Shown here one piece after another: positions 11,135-22,260 of a stretch of DNA of 64,000 nucleotides. The stretch spans positions 102,501 to 166,500 of the forward strand of contig CAUYUJ010009768.1 in NCBI GenBank assembly GCA_963575745.1, read 5' to 3'. Numbering within the stretch: position 1 is the stretch's first letter; each line of letters begins with the position of its first letter. The position numbers and the translations under genes are program-made. The notes below the pieces were generated by a model. It was not told where the DNA came from and made no database searches. It saw only the letters and a list, made by a program, of their open reading frames with translations. The DNA comes from Prorocentrum cordatum (taxonomy: Eukaryota; Sar; Dinophyceae; Prorocentrales; Prorocentraceae).

Positions 11135-11785
11135 TTAAACGATATGTTTTCTTGGTCTGCTTCTGCCATTCCCGTGTAATTCGAATGCCGCCCTCCGACT
11201 TTCCGAAACCCGAACACGCGCAATATAGCCACGCACGTTTCTCTGAACTGTCTGTGCTGCCTCCTGCGGTTGTTCCTCAAACTGTGGCTCCAACGGCTGC
11301 CATACACCAGTGTGCAAAATATCGTAAACAGGATCGCTTGTCAAAATCTCTCTCGACTGGGAACCATTGTCTGGAACGGCCGATTGGAAATAAACGTCAT
11401 GCTCCAACATATACTGTGTTGGAGTCAAGCGCTGCTCCAGAACATCCACCTTCGAGGCTAAGCCTGAATAGTGGCCTGGCGATGCGAGCAAGGAGGCAAA
11501 GTGAAAAATGTTACCACGCGGCGGGGAACAAACTATATGTTGCTGAAGCTTCTCCGAGTTGAGAAACGCTTCGCCCACAGCAACGCGTCGATCTCTGAGT
11601 TGTCTGGCTCTCGATCGCGACATGATTTTACAATTCTCTGCTTCACAAGGTCGCCAGTACTCGCCTGCGTCACGAGGAAGGGCCGCTTCCAGAGAATTCT
11701 GCATGAACGTTGCTGCCAAGCTGTCTGTCGCTCTGGAGGGGCGGCGGTGTAGAAAGTCGGTGGTTTTCTGCGGTGATGTATACAC
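11135..11785 (-). CDS. Possible exon of an IQ-motif protein
   Basis: An open minus-strand frame of about 216 codons in DNA that is neither repetitive nor of extreme composition, with a varied, protein-like amino-acid mix. Near residues 180-192 it reads AAQTVQRNVRGYIAR, which fits the IQ calmodulin-binding pattern (hydrophobic-Q-x3-R-G-x3-R) position by position. The upstream ATG near 11785 may not be the true start because the frame could continue from an earlier exon. The frame closes soon after the IQ motif, whereas IQ motifs often occur in series, so an intron or frameshift may follow. Function beyond possible calmodulin or EF-hand binding is unknown. The frame could also be a chance opening. 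Confidence 0.35.
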   Translation of the reverse strand: MYTSPQKTTDFLHRRPSRATDSLAATFMQNSLEAALPRDAGEYWRPCEAENCKIMSRSRARQLRDRRVAVGEAFLNSEKLQQHIVCSPPRGNIFHFASLLASPGHYSGLASKVDVLEQRLTPTQYMLEHDVYFQSAVPDNGSQSREILTSDPVYDILHTGVWQPLEPQFEEQPQEAAQTVQRNVRGYIARVRVSESRRAAFELHGNGRSRPRKHIV

Positions 11786-12109
11786 CGCTACCCTCCCCTG
11801 AGGCCCAGAAACAATCCATGAATGGGTGTCTGTGTATATTTGCTTTGTGGCGGAGGGAGGAGGGGGGACGAGGACGAGGGACGGGCAGGAAGGGATGTAG
11901 TTGGTTGGTCAGCTCGGGCAGGAAGCGGCTAGGCAGGTCGCGAGATTTTTTGACCAGCAGAAGGTGGAGCCCGCTTGGAACTGAGGACCCGGGCTCGTGC
12001 GGCGGCAACGGAGAAAGGACCCCGACTTGCTAGACCCGCATTGTCTCTCAATGCAGACGGACCTGGGCATCAGTACAGGTCGAACCCAGGCCCGAGTCTT
12101 TCCAATGTA
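11786..12109. other. Nothing recognised
   Basis: Mixed-composition DNA with a GA-rich patch near 11845-11900. No gene, repeat or RNA was identified. Confidence 0.4.
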
Positions 12110-12426
12110 GGGCGACGAAATCTATACATATCCACTGCTCCCAGGCCAGGCCCATCCTCAACCCCGCAGCGGTGTATACGCCACGCCCTCCTGGCTTGGC
12201 CAGGAGGGCGCATACACAGCTCCTGGGTTCAAGATGGGCATGGTCAGGGAGCAGTGGATTTTTTTTTTTTTTGTTTCACCCCAACGAACCCATCACCCGA
12301 TGCCCGTCCAGAGGCCAGACAATTTCGATTGAGCGTCAAATCCGCTTCCCCTCAAGGGGGCTATAACCGCACCAACACATGACTCGCTCGCGACAGGGCT
12401 GTGGATATGTATAGATTTCGTCGCCC
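12110..12426. repeat. Foldback element with nested inverted repeats
   Basis: Inner structure: 12131-12195 is complementary to 12199-12260 with few mismatches and one small gap, ending in a perfect 12-bp stem CGCCCTCCTGGC/GCCAGGAGGGCG around TTG, and followed by a T12-13 run at about 12259-12271. Outer structure: a 26-bp sequence at 12110-12135 recurs perfectly as its reverse complement at 12401-12426. This could be a MITE-like foldback or, given the hairpin plus T-run, a small RNA gene; the sequence does not decide. Confidence 0.75.
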
Positions 12427-12829
12427 GACAATGGGGGGCAGAGCCCGAGTCGCTCGACCAGGGCCCCCAGCGAAGCATCGGGGCGACCGGGAGCCGCCAG
12501 CCCTTCCTCGTTCTCCCGTGGCCCCCGTCCTCGGGCGCACGGTGTACAACATGGATGACAATCGGACTCTGGAAAGGGGGCTCCTCGGCGATTCAAGCAG
12601 ACAAGTTCCTCGACGATCTGTTTATGCAATGGCTCTTCGATTCAAGCTGACACTTCTACAGAAAGTGAACTGGTGTTTAGATCCTGCCACAACTCAACTT
12701 GTGTCTAAAATTGCTGCGGTGAGCGGCGCAGGGAAGAGAGCGCCGGCACACACACGCGCACACACGCGCGCGCCAGAAGATCACTCTTCAAGAACACGAG
12801 ACCCTCTGTCGGCCGAAACAAGCAAAACA
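12427..12829. other. Nothing recognised
   Basis: Mixed DNA with a CACACGCGCG patch near 12750. The long plus-strand frame through here runs into the duplicated DNA downstream and is not convincing. Confidence 0.35.
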
Positions 12830-13165
12830 TCCAAGGGAATCCTCCCCAAGATGCACAAGACCACCCAGCAAACACGACAAAAATTTGTGTACGCACCCTC
12901 CCCGAACCGACCTCGATCTTATACCTCGGTCGGACTGCAACATGGATTAGGGATCCGAAGCAAACAACCGGTGCCACCTGGCTTGGCGACAGGGCGTGCC
13001 GATTCTGCACGAAAACGGGACACGTCGCCAACCCACGGGTACCTTCCCCACGATGCGCAAGAACATCCAGCAAACACGAAGAACACCAAGGTACCCGCCT
13101 CGAACCGACCTCGATCTGATGCCTCGGTCCGACTGTACGCGGTCCCTGGAAATTCCGACCCTTTC
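12830..13165. repeat. Diverged direct duplication, ~205-bp period
   Basis: 12830-12960 and 13033-13165 match through words such as CATCCAGCAAACACGA and CGAACCGACCTCGATCT. They form a two-copy tandem repeat that keeps a plus-strand frame open without a recognisable product. Confidence 0.75.
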
Positions 13166-13289
13166 CCCAAGACCGGCTTCTCGTCCTGAGTCGTTATGTG
13201 ACGGTCTCGGGGCCGGGTGAAGGCCCCGAGAAGCCGAACACGTGCAAAAACTTCCTGTCTTGATTTTTGTCACGACGCGAGTCTGTCTG

Positions 13290-13560
13290 GGGGCGGAGAG
13301 GGGGGGAGGGACGGAGGGACGGAGGCAGGATCGGTCATCACCGAATCGGGAATCCGGGGGGAAGACGAGGACGAGGACGAGGAAGGGGGGAAGAGAGGGA
13401 GAAGGGAGGAGGAAGAGGAGAAGGAAGAGAAGGAGGAGGAGGAAAAGGAGGAGGAGGAAGAGGAGGAACAGGAGGGGGAGGAGGAGGAGGCGGAGGAGGA
13501 GGGAGGGGCAGCAGAGGGGGAGGAGGGGGAGGACTAGGAGGGAAGGACAGAGGGAGAGGG
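13290..13560. repeat. Purine-rich GGA tract
   Basis: GGAGGA/GAGGAG strand-biased sequence. 13561-13850 that follows shows no gene. Confidence 0.85.
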
Positions 13561-13854
13561 GGGAGGACGAGAACGAGAGAGAGGCACGGGGGCAAGATGA
13601 GTCAAGACAGAATCGGGAAATCGGATCGGATCAGAACGCGCATCAGAGCAAAACCGCAGCGCTACGGGGTCGAGAACGAATCGGATCGGCCGCGCCAGGA
13701 AGCACAGCAGCTCCACGCAACCACCGGGTCACATCATATCGACAGAATACCGGACACGAGCCGGATCGGACAGAAGAGAATCCAAGCGGGATAGTGAAGG
13801 TTGTTCCAGAAATCTCAGCATAATGATGAAAATGATGACGATGAGGATGATGAT

Positions 13855-14315
13855 GATGATCAAACTGATCCTAAACGATAATGGGAATAATAAGAAATCC
13901 CTCGGAATCCATCGGAGAGCGATAAGACTCCTTAGGACGTTCGTTGGATCCCTTGGGAAAGCCATAAGGATCCTTCGGAAATCCATAGAACACCCAGAGA
14001 AATCCCTCGAACCCCTGATAATACCAAGTGGGTCCTTGATGATTTCCATAGCAACCCTCGAACATGAATTGGGTTCCATCGGATATCTGTAGGAGTCCTA
14101 TGAGCACCCATAGGAAGCCCGAGGACATCCACCGGAATCCAAAGGACATCTATTGCACTCCGATGGTAATCTATGAGATCCGTTCGACAACCCATGGGAA
14201 TCCTTAGGACAGCCATGGGGATCCTGAGGATACCACTAGGCCCCCACAGAACATCAATTGGATCCCGTAGGAAAGTCACGAGATCCCTCTTGCGAGATCC
14301 ATCATCCACGGGGAT
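13855..14315. repeat. 21-bp satellite block (forward)
   Basis: Diverged copies of a 21-base unit close to ATTCCTTAGGACATCCATAGG. The unit is seven codons long, so reading frames persist for hundreds of bases on both strands without being genes. Confidence 0.88.
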
Positions 14316-14319
14316 TTGC

Positions 14320-15317
14320 GAAGATTGCGAAGAAGAGGATGACGAGATGACGGCGCCGGTGGCCCCTCGCTCTTACGGCTCTTGGTGCTCGGCGAGTCGG
14401 TTCCCAGCGCTTGCCTGAGAGCTGGCAGTTCTTCGCGGCCCTCGCCAATAACCCCCCCTCGCGCGCAACCTCGAGAAGCTCGCCCACGCAGGCTCGGCAT
14501 CCTTTGGGGCCGCCCTTGCGCGGGAGATACTTCGCGCGCGCTCGCGCTGCAGCCTGCGCCTCCTCGAAGCTGCCGCTCTTGGGCCCTGGCGCCGTCGGGC
14601 CATTCGGCGGCCCGGCCGCGCCCTTGCCCCCGGCCTCGGCCACGGCCTTGGCCGCGGCGCAATGGCTGTCGATCGCGCCCTGCAGCTTCTGGAACCACTC
14701 TTTGCCTCGAGCGCGCGCCCGGGCGACGCCGATGGCGGCAGGCGGCACTCGCCCCGGATATCGCGCGAAGCGCTCCACCCACCCCGTCGCCCAGGAGCCC
14801 GCAAGTCCGGCCATCCGCCGGCAACATCTCGTCGCTGCTCGCAGGGCATTCCTCGGCAGGGCCGATGGCGCTGAGCTTTCGGGGGATCTTCGCGGCGGCC
14901 TGCTTGGCGTTCTCGGACGGATGCATGAGAGCGTCGCGGCACTCGGCGGCCGCGACCGCCCCCTGCTTGGACACCGTAAATTGGGTGCAGTGCGCGGTGG
15001 CCTCGGCGTGCGCCGCGACCTGCAGGCGCCCGGCCCTCTCGACTCTCTCGGCCCAGCGCCCCTGCCACTCGGGCTGCTGGGCGGAAGGCCCGCCCTCTCC
15101 CTGGCCCTCGCGAGCCCAGGCGACGGCCGCCGCGGGCTCGATCGCCAGAACGTTCTCGGGGATGCCCACATGCTCCTCCGCCTCGCCGAGCAGCGCGCTC
15201 ACCGTGCCGAGCTCGAGGGCGTCGCCCCTCTTGATATGCCCGCAGTTCACGATCGCGCACTGCTCGGCGAGCTCAGAGCTCGGCGCGCCTAGCAGCGCCC
15301 TGCTGGAGGCCTCCTAG
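14320..15317 (-). pseudogene. Coding island, dinoflagellate-type unknown protein, frame-shifted
   Basis: A GC-rich island inside 21-bp satellite. Read on the minus strand it starts in the frame EASSRALLGAPSSELAEQCA (near 15315) and stays protein-like (Ala/Glu-rich, balanced charge) to about residue 165 of the segment. It then continues best in a second frame (about 14760 to 14350) containing ARGKEWFQKLQGAIDSHC and LPRKGGPKGCRACVGELLE. The break near 14760 may be an intron, a frameshift or an assembly error. No catalytic motif was recognised. The strong third-position G/C bias supports past coding. It could be an exon of a cellular gene with satellite-filled introns, or a captured gene fragment. 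Confidence 0.45.
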
Positions 15318-15344
15318 ATGGGGCGCCCATTAGATAAGGTCGGA

Positions 15345-15465
15345 AGATCGCGCGGCATCGCCGACGCATCGGCGATGCATCGGGCACGCATCGGCGACGC
15401 ATCGGCGACGTCAGCCCACGTTGAGCCGCATCGGCGATGCGTCGCCGACGCGATCCTCCGACCCC
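15345..15465. repeat. GC minisatellite (GCATCGGCGAC)n
   Basis: Seven or so copies of an 11-base unit with both orientations present (GCATCGGCGATGCGTCGCCGA), at the edge of the coding island. Confidence 0.85.
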
Positions 15466-15569
15466 ATCTACTCGGATCCCATCTGGAGGCCTAATTTTGC
15501 AAATGCGCCAAACTAATTATGCCGGCTTGGGGTACTTTTCGCCCTGCGCGACCGCGACCTGCGGGGCTC

Positions 15570-16165
15570 GGGGATTCCTGCGGAAACCCGCGGGACTCCA
15601 CAGATAATCCATGGGGTTCCTTTGGCAATCCATAGGACCCAATTGAAATCCACAAGACTCTGGAGGTAATGCACCAAGTTCCTAAAGGACCCCCTATAAT
15701 CCCTTTAAACATGCAACGGATTCGTTCGGGAATCCTTAGGCATCCTTTAGACAAGACACTAGATGCCTCAAGAAACCCATAAGAATCTAAACGGAATCCA
15801 TAGCATCCCTCTGGAAAGCGTTCGGACCCCTAAAAGATCCATCGGAATCCTTGAAAGTCTGTAAGAATATGCCGGGCAGGCATAGGGTCCCTTTGGGCAT
15901 CCATATGATTCTGCTGGAAATCAATATGCTTCCGCTGGGGATCCATCGGGCCCCTAGGGGTGCCCGCCTGTTTCCGCTAGAAAACCATAGGATTCGGCAA
16001 GAAAAAACAATCGGAATCCTTTTAAATGAACCACAGGATTCCTGGCTACACCCATGCGCTTCCTTCAGAAAGCAATCGGAACTGAGGGCGCCCATAGGAT
16101 CCCTTCGGCAATCTGCATAACCACAATGGAAATCCACAGGATAGGGACGAGAAGGGGGATGATAA
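15570..16165. repeat. 21-bp satellite block (forward)
   Basis: Same 21-base family as at 13855-14315, for example GGTTCCTTTGGCAATCCATAG. Frames on both strands are satellite readings. Confidence 0.88.
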
Positions 16166-16359
16166 AGAGAAATCCCAAGACCAGCCCCCCCCCCCCAACC
16201 CCCCCCCAAAAAAAAAAAAAAAAACGATTCGGGACCTAGGGTTCTATATTGGTAAAATTCAATTCTGCCCAGAGATGCCCACGGGCGCGCGCGCGAGAAG
16301 CCCGCGGCGGCCCAATTAGCAAGGACAAAATACGGACTTGGCACGCATGGACGAAGAGG
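16166..16359. other. C-run/A-run homopolymers and short spacer
   Basis: A (C)n run then an (A)n run at about 16187-16224, followed by unique sequence with no gene. Confidence 0.8.
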
Positions 16360-16510
16360 AAAAGGATTCCATTGGGGTGCCTTCGGAAAGCCATGGGGAT
16401 CCTCGGGGCATCTATAGGATCCCTGGAGCCATCCAGAGACGCCCTTGCAAAACCGATCGACGTCGTTAGAAAATTCATGGGATTCCACAAGAATGGAAAT
16501 CCATAAAAAG
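16360..16510. repeat. 21-bp satellite block (short)
   Basis: Seven or so diverged 21-base units such as CCTTCGGAAAGCCATGGGGAT. Confidence 0.8.
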
Positions 16511-16544
16511 TAGCAAACTAATAATAAACGTAATAATAATAAGA

Positions 16545-16665
16545 TGAGTCGTCGCAGTACTAGTGGTAGTGGTAGTGGTGATGGTAGTAGTAGTAGCAGT
16601 AATAGTAGTAGTAGTAATAGTAGTAGTAGTAGTAGTAGTAGTAGCAGTAATTCTAACAGCGGCAA
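16545..16665. repeat. (AGT)n microsatellite
   Basis: GTAGTAGT triplets with GGT/AAT/AGC variants. The poly-Ser and poly-Val frames are artefacts. Confidence 0.92.
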
Positions 16666-16689
16666 TAATGCCAATGATAATGGTAATCC

Positions 16690-17010
16690 TTCTCAGTTCG
16701 CTCTGCCTCGAGCCACTGGGCCTCGAGATCCACGTGGAAACTCCCCAGAGAGGCGCTGCGCGCGCGCGCGGCGGCGGCGGGTGGGCGGGGGGGGGGCCCT
16801 CGCAGGAGCTCGGGGTCTCCGCTGGTGAGCTAGCGCGGCCCCAGATGGCCGACGAGCTCGACTGCTTGGTCGGCGCCCTGTTGCTGTCTCGCCCCGTCGG
16901 GGCATCGCTGCAAAGCTGCCCCGGCTCGAGGCCCCGATCCTTGAACCAGCGCGGCCACGGGCCGTCGCTAGCTCGTCGTTCGCTCGCTTGCGGCGCGTTC
17001 TGCTAATGAG
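16690..17010 (-). pseudogene. Short GC-rich coding-like island
   Basis: Lies between (AGT)n and 21-bp satellite. One minus-strand frame reads PWPRWFKDRGLEPGQLCSDA, protein-like with G/C-ending codons, but the segment is only about 100 codons and a second frame is equally open. No motif. It may be an exon remnant like its neighbours. Confidence 0.22.
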
Positions 17011-17044
17011 CTCCCGGTTGCTGTTGCCGCTTGTATGTGCAATC

Positions 17045-18065
17045 AGTTGGTTTCCTCAGGACATCTACATGAGCCCCTAGGGGATGCATGATCCCTTGGG
17101 AATTCCATGGGACGTCGTAAGACACCCATGGGATCCCATAGGACATTCACAAGGTTTCAAAGGAAATCGATATGATCCCTCAGAACACCTATCGGATCTC
17201 ATTGGATACCCATAGAAACCCCGAGGAACACCATCGAAGTTCATGGGGCAGTGATAGGATTCCTGTAGAAAAGCACGGGCTTCTTCAAGATCCCTCAGAC
17301 CAACCATATGATTCCTTCGGACACGCATAGAAAACCGAATGCACACCCCATGGCTCACGATTACATCCTTTGGGTTCCTGATGAAATACACGAGATTAAC
17401 CTATGAAAACACATCCACTGGAATCGCTCGGATATGCATAATCCATTGGACGCCTCGGGGCATCTTTGGGAACCCTGACAAAAATCCATGTGGTTCCTTC
17501 GGACATACAACGGATTCCGCAATGCACCCATAGGGACCCTCGGGGCATCCTTGGGATTCTTCGAGAATCTACGAGGGCCCCAGGGAACTCCACGGGGCCC
17601 CTGAAGGACTCAGCGTGATCCCTTCGGGAATCCACGATCCCCGAAGGAATCCATCGGGCCCCTCGAGACAATCATACGAATGCCTCGGAAATCAAGGGGG
17701 GGGGGGGGGGGCGCGCAGGGCGCCCAGAAGACTCCTTGGGATATCTATGGGATCCATTTGGACATCAGATAAATTCTGGGGAAACCCATTGGACCCCATG
17801 GGAAATTCATCGGACCCGTTCGGACATCCCTTGGGTTCCCCAGGAAGCCCATAGAGATCCTCAGGACATCCATAAGATTCCCCAAGGAATCAAAAACAGG
17901 ATTTCTCTGGAAATCCCGTGGGGAATCCATCGGATGTCTCGGTCAATCGGCACGATCCCTTAGGACATCCACGGGGGGGCGCCCAGGGGGGGGCGAGAAA
18001 ATCCATGGGATTCCGAAGGAGAACATTACTAACGCTTCCCTTCGGAACCCCATGGATGGGCGAGG
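17045..18065. repeat. 21-bp satellite block (forward)
   Basis: About one kilobase of diverged 21-base units, interrupted by a G-run at about 17697-17710. Frames here are satellite readings. Confidence 0.88.
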
Positions 18066-18299
18066 AACCCCAGGACCAGATTTCAAAACAACTTAGATTC
18101 GGGACCTTTGGTTCTCCACGTGCAAAACAAAATCCCCCCGCATCGAAAGCGGGGCCCTTGCCTTCTCCGGGCGCCCCGCGCAAGGGCAAGAGAACGCCCG
18201 CCTTCCCGCCCGCTCGCTCGCAGACGCCCCCATCGCCATCGCCGTCGCCATCGTCGTGAACTCATTATCATCATCACCTTCACTCAGCGCAATCATCCC
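18066..18299. other. Spacer, nothing recognised
   Basis: Unique GC-rich DNA with a short CATCGCC/ATCATC patch. No gene. Confidence 0.4.
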
Positions 18300-18770
18300 A
18301 GGCGGGAGCTTCGTCTGCGAGCGAACTGCGAGGAAGTCTCAGGCGCCCCCCCGCCCCCTGCGGGGCGCGCAGATCACATTGCCAATCCGAGCGGACCATC
18401 GGAATCCCCCCCCTGCAATCACTCGTAGCCCCTTCGAGCTCGAGCACGCCGGAAGTCGCAGGCAGTGGCCTCGTCTGCGAATGAATTGCGAAGGAGTCTC
18501 AGGCGGCGGCCCCCTCCCCATGGAAGCGCAGCTCGCGCTGCTAAACGGAGCGAGTCATCGGAAGCGTGCAACAGTGGTTACACTTGGCCCCCATCAGGCT
18601 TCAGCACGGCGGAAGTCTGATGCGGGGGCCTCGTCTGCGAGCGAATTGCGAGGCAGTCGCAGGCGGGGGGGGGGCCTCCTCATGGGGCCCGCAACTTGTG
18701 ATCTGAATCCGAGCGGGCCATCGGAATCCTGCAACTGTCGCCACTCTTGGACTCCTGCGGCCTGGCTATG
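18300..18770. repeat. ~160-bp tandem family, locus 1 (three copies)
   Basis: The landmark CTCGTCTGCGAGCGAATTGC (with variants) starts near 18310, 18468 and 18629, giving spacings of 158 and 161 bases. Each unit also carries GAAGTCTCAGGCGG and CCGAGCGGGCCATCGGAAT. The same unit occurs in reverse orientation at 27.9-28.3 and 29.7-29.96 kb. Confidence 0.9.
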
Positions 18771-19130
18771 GGGGGGCATCGGGCTGGGCCGCCCCAACGG
18801 CTGCGCGACGCGGCCATCGGGGAACGCGCCCGCGCCAGCCGAGGCGGCGACGGCGCCGAAGGAAACCGGCGCGCGCGCCCCAGCCAGGAGGAAGGAGACG
18901 CGCACGAGGAGAACAGGCGGGGCGCAGACGAGGAGGGAAAGAGGAGGGGGGGTGGAGGATGCGGAAAAAAACGGGCGAAGAGGCGGAATAATAAGAAGAA
19001 GGTGGGAGAGGAGGGGGCGGGGGCGACGGGGGGGGGGGCGGGCGGAAGAGCAGGGGGATAAGACATTCAAAGAGTAGGGCGAGAATGAACAGGCGAAGGA
19101 GGGCGAGCAGGAAAGAGGGGGGCGGAAGGC
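18771..19130. repeat. GC- and purine-rich low-complexity DNA
   Basis: GAGGAG/GGGCGG-rich. Open frames reflect composition. 19131-19284 is short unique sequence without a recognised gene. Confidence 0.6.
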
Positions 19131-19284
19131 AGGCCCCCGCCAGTCGAAGATGAAAAGGGCGAGGGACAAGCTGAATGGATTCTTACGCAGGGCCCCACCA
19201 TTGGAACAATGCACAATCATGACCGATAGCGCGAGCGCCCGCGGCGGCCCATCTGAGCCCGGGGCGGGGAGGGGCGGGGTGGGG

Positions 19285-19775
19285 AGGGCGGAGGAAATCC
19301 ATGGGAAATCCATCGGGCTCCCTTCGGAAATTCTTCGATTCTTCCGGAATTCTGAAAATTCCATCGGGCCCCCTGGGGGGTCCCTCGGATTCCCCCGGAT
19401 GTCTTGAATCGGAGAACCACGCACTTCCATCGGAAACCTAAGGATTCCGAAGGGGGCCGATGATATGCTCGCGGACCCCCATCCTAATCACTCGGAAACA
19501 TGTTGGAACCCTTTGGACATCCATCGGTTCACTCGAGACAGCCGCGCGCTTTCGCAAGGGAATCTACAGCATTCCGCGGGACCTCCTGAAACCCACGGGA
19601 CACCTCAAGCAATACATCGGCCCCCTTCGGAAGTCCATGAAATCCATTGAGGAACCCGCGGGGTTCATCCGGACGCCAATGGAAATCCCGCGGAGATCTA
19701 TGGGACCCCGTCGGACATCCATTTGACCCTTTTGAGATTATCGGATTCCTTCGGATATCCAAAGGAGTCCTTCGG
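19285..19775. repeat. 21-bp satellite block (forward)
   Basis: Diverged 21-base units ending at a C-rich run. Confidence 0.87.
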
Positions 19776-20045
19776 AGCCCCCCCCCCCACCCACCCACCC
19801 CCACCCCCCACCCCCACCCCCCCCCGCCCCCCTCCGCCCCGCCCCCCCCCCCCCCCTTCCTCCTCAGCATCACCATCGCCATCAGCATCGTCATCTCGCC
19901 ATCAGCATCAGCACCGCCATCGCCATCGTCACCATCAGCATCATCGCCCCCGCCGCCATCATCATCGTCATGAGCACGCTCAGCGCCTCCATCATCCTCA
20001 CCACCTCCATCATCATCATCACCATCATCATGATTATCATGCTCG
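19776..20045. repeat. C-rich run followed by CAT triplets
   Basis: CCCCCA/CCCC repeats at 19778-19856, then CATCATCGCC/ATCATC triplets to about 20043. Confidence 0.9.
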
Positions 20046-20059
20046 TGCTGTTCTCGTTC

Positions 20060-20735
20060 TTCCCCGCTACGCCCTGGCCGAGGCGCTCGGACACGGCCCC
20101 CCCCGGCTCGGCGGCCGCTGGACAGACGCCCCCGCCGTGGCCTCGGCGCCCTCGTCAGGGACGGTCACCAGAGCGCCCTGACTCGCTGGCTCGCGGTCGC
20201 CCTCGAAATCCACGAGCTGGCGTTGGGCGAGCTGGAGCAAGGAATCGACGACGTCGGGCCAGGCGTTCTCCAGCTGGCCGCTCTCGATCTCCATCTCCTC
20301 GAGCTGGCAGCGCTCGACGCGGCCGCGTTCGAGCTGGCCGTTCTCGACCCGGCCGAGCTCGAGCCGTCGCCCCCCGGGCAGCTCGGAGAGAGCGCCCCCG
20401 AGTAGCTCGGGGCCGCTGTTCCCGAGCTGCTCGGCGGGCGGCTAGTCTTTGAGCTCGTTGTGCTCGGCCTTGTCCTCGGGCTCGCTGTCCTCGACGGAGA
20501 CTCGGGCTCGGGCGCCCTCGAAGAGGGTCTGGGTCCGGGCGCCGGGCCGTTCTTAACCTCGCCCCCCCTCCTGCTCGCCGCCGCGGCCCTCTCCGACCTG
20601 GCTGCGCTCGACCGCGCGGCCGTCCTCGACGGCGGCCCGGGCCCGGGCGCCCTCGTCGCCCAGGTCTCGGTCCCCCCGCGTTCTCTCGCCCCCTCTCGAT
20701 CTTGATCTCGAGCGGAGGCGCCTCGGCACGACCCA
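20060..20735 (-). pseudogene. Coding island with short internal repeats, unknown protein
   Basis: GC-rich island between microsatellites and 21-bp satellite. The best minus-strand stretch (about 20390 to 20067) reads GRVENGQLERGRVERCQLEE and then QLENAWPDVVDSLLQLAQRQ, a charged sequence with a repeating GQLE/GRVE pattern of 5-6 residues, likely helical. Upstream the signal moves between frames, so the piece is broken or spliced. No family recognised. The regular CTCGAGCTGGC-type DNA repeat could also open a frame by chance. Confidence 0.3.
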
Positions 20736-20814
20736 TGGCTTAGCCGTGCGAACAGGTGCTCGGAGTTAGATATATCCGCTTGGCTCGGGGCTCGAATACT
20801 AGCTTGCTTGAACC

Positions 20815-20910
20815 TAAAAGGTTACGTTGTTTGCGTTGTTGTTGCTGCTGTTGCCGTTGCAGTTGCTTGCGTTGTTGTTGCTGTTGCGGCTTGATGTTGT
20901 TGTTGCGTGC
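20815..20910. repeat. (GTT)n/(TTGC)n tract
   Basis: GTT and TTGCGTTG repeats with variants. No gene. Confidence 0.88.
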
Positions 20911-20929
20911 TTACCTCGTGATACATCGG

Positions 20930-22228
20930 GGTCCATGAGAAATCCTTCGGGTACCTCAAAATATGCATGGGGTTCCGTAGGAAATCCTTCGGGCTCTTAG
21001 AAACTCGACATGAATCATTGGGAAGTCCATCGGGTTCCATAGGATAGCCATCGGAATCCCCATGACACTCATACGACTTCTGATGACACATATAGAGGAG
21101 CCTTAGGACATCCACAGAATTCATAAGATCCCCTGAGAGACCAACAGGGCTATGAAAGGAAAACCATACTATGCTTTAGGACATCCATAGGACACCTAAG
21201 GACACCAGTAGCGATCCTGAAGACACAGATAACATTCATTGCGAAACCTTTAGGACGCCTGAAGACATCCATCGGGTCCCTTGGGGAATCCAGTGGATTC
21301 CTTTGGGGATTAACTGGTATCATTCGGAAATATACATAGGGCGCCGTCGGAGTCCATGAGCATCCTTTTGGCAAGTCATGCGATTCTTTCGGGCATCCGT
21401 CGGAAGACTCTGGACAATCCAGGATCCAGATTCCTTCGGAAATCTGTAGAGGTCCTGAGGGGCCTAAGGACAGCCATCGGAATCCCTAGGACATCAATAC
21501 GATTTCATGGGACATCGATACGATTCTATAGGAAAACAATGGACTTCCTTAGGACAGCTATCGGATTTCGCAGGACCTCTATGAGAAGCCTTGCGACATC
21601 CACAGAATTCCTTAGGGCATCCATGGGATTCCTTCGGTTGTCCGTCATGTTCCTGAGGAAATCACTTCGGTTCCTTTGACAATCGATGGGAATCCTTAGG
21701 ACAATCATTTGATTTCTTAGGTGTCCGTGGGATCCCAAAAGGAATCCAAATGATCCTTGATGAAACCAATATGATGTTTTCTGAAACCCATAGGGTTCCG
21801 CCGAACTCAATAGGACTCCGTAGGACATCCGTAAGAGTCCGTATGGAATGTATGGAATGTATGGCCATCCCCTGGAAATCCATAGGATTTGTTGGGGAAT
21901 CTATAAGAATCCAGATGGCATCGATGGAAGTTCTTCACACGTCAATTGTAATCCATAGGACATCCACATGATCCCTTAGAAGAGCCATCAGATTCCTTCG
22001 GGCGCCGGTAAAACTCCTTGAGACATCCATCGGAATACGAAGGATAACAATCGGAATCCTTCGGGCATCAATAAAACTCTGGATGCAATCCCTAGGATTT
22101 CTCAGGACATCAATCGGGCTCCTTCAGGAAACCATTGAATTCCTCAGGCAATTCACAAGATTCCTTCGAACATCAAAATGATCCCGTAGGACATCGATGA
22201 AGCCTTTGGAACTTGAATGCTTTTCTGG

Positions 22229-22260
<32 letters not shown>

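Noticed and set aside
12401-13189. 263-codon plus-strand frame
   Set aside because: Runs through a diverged direct duplication and carries no recognisable motif; the two repeats are read in different phases.
21356-21679. Leucine-rich-looking heptapeptide protein (TSIGFLR repeats)
   Set aside because: Mirrors the 21-bp DNA satellite. The opposite strand is equally open and units diverge without codon bias, so it is not a leucine-rich repeat gene.
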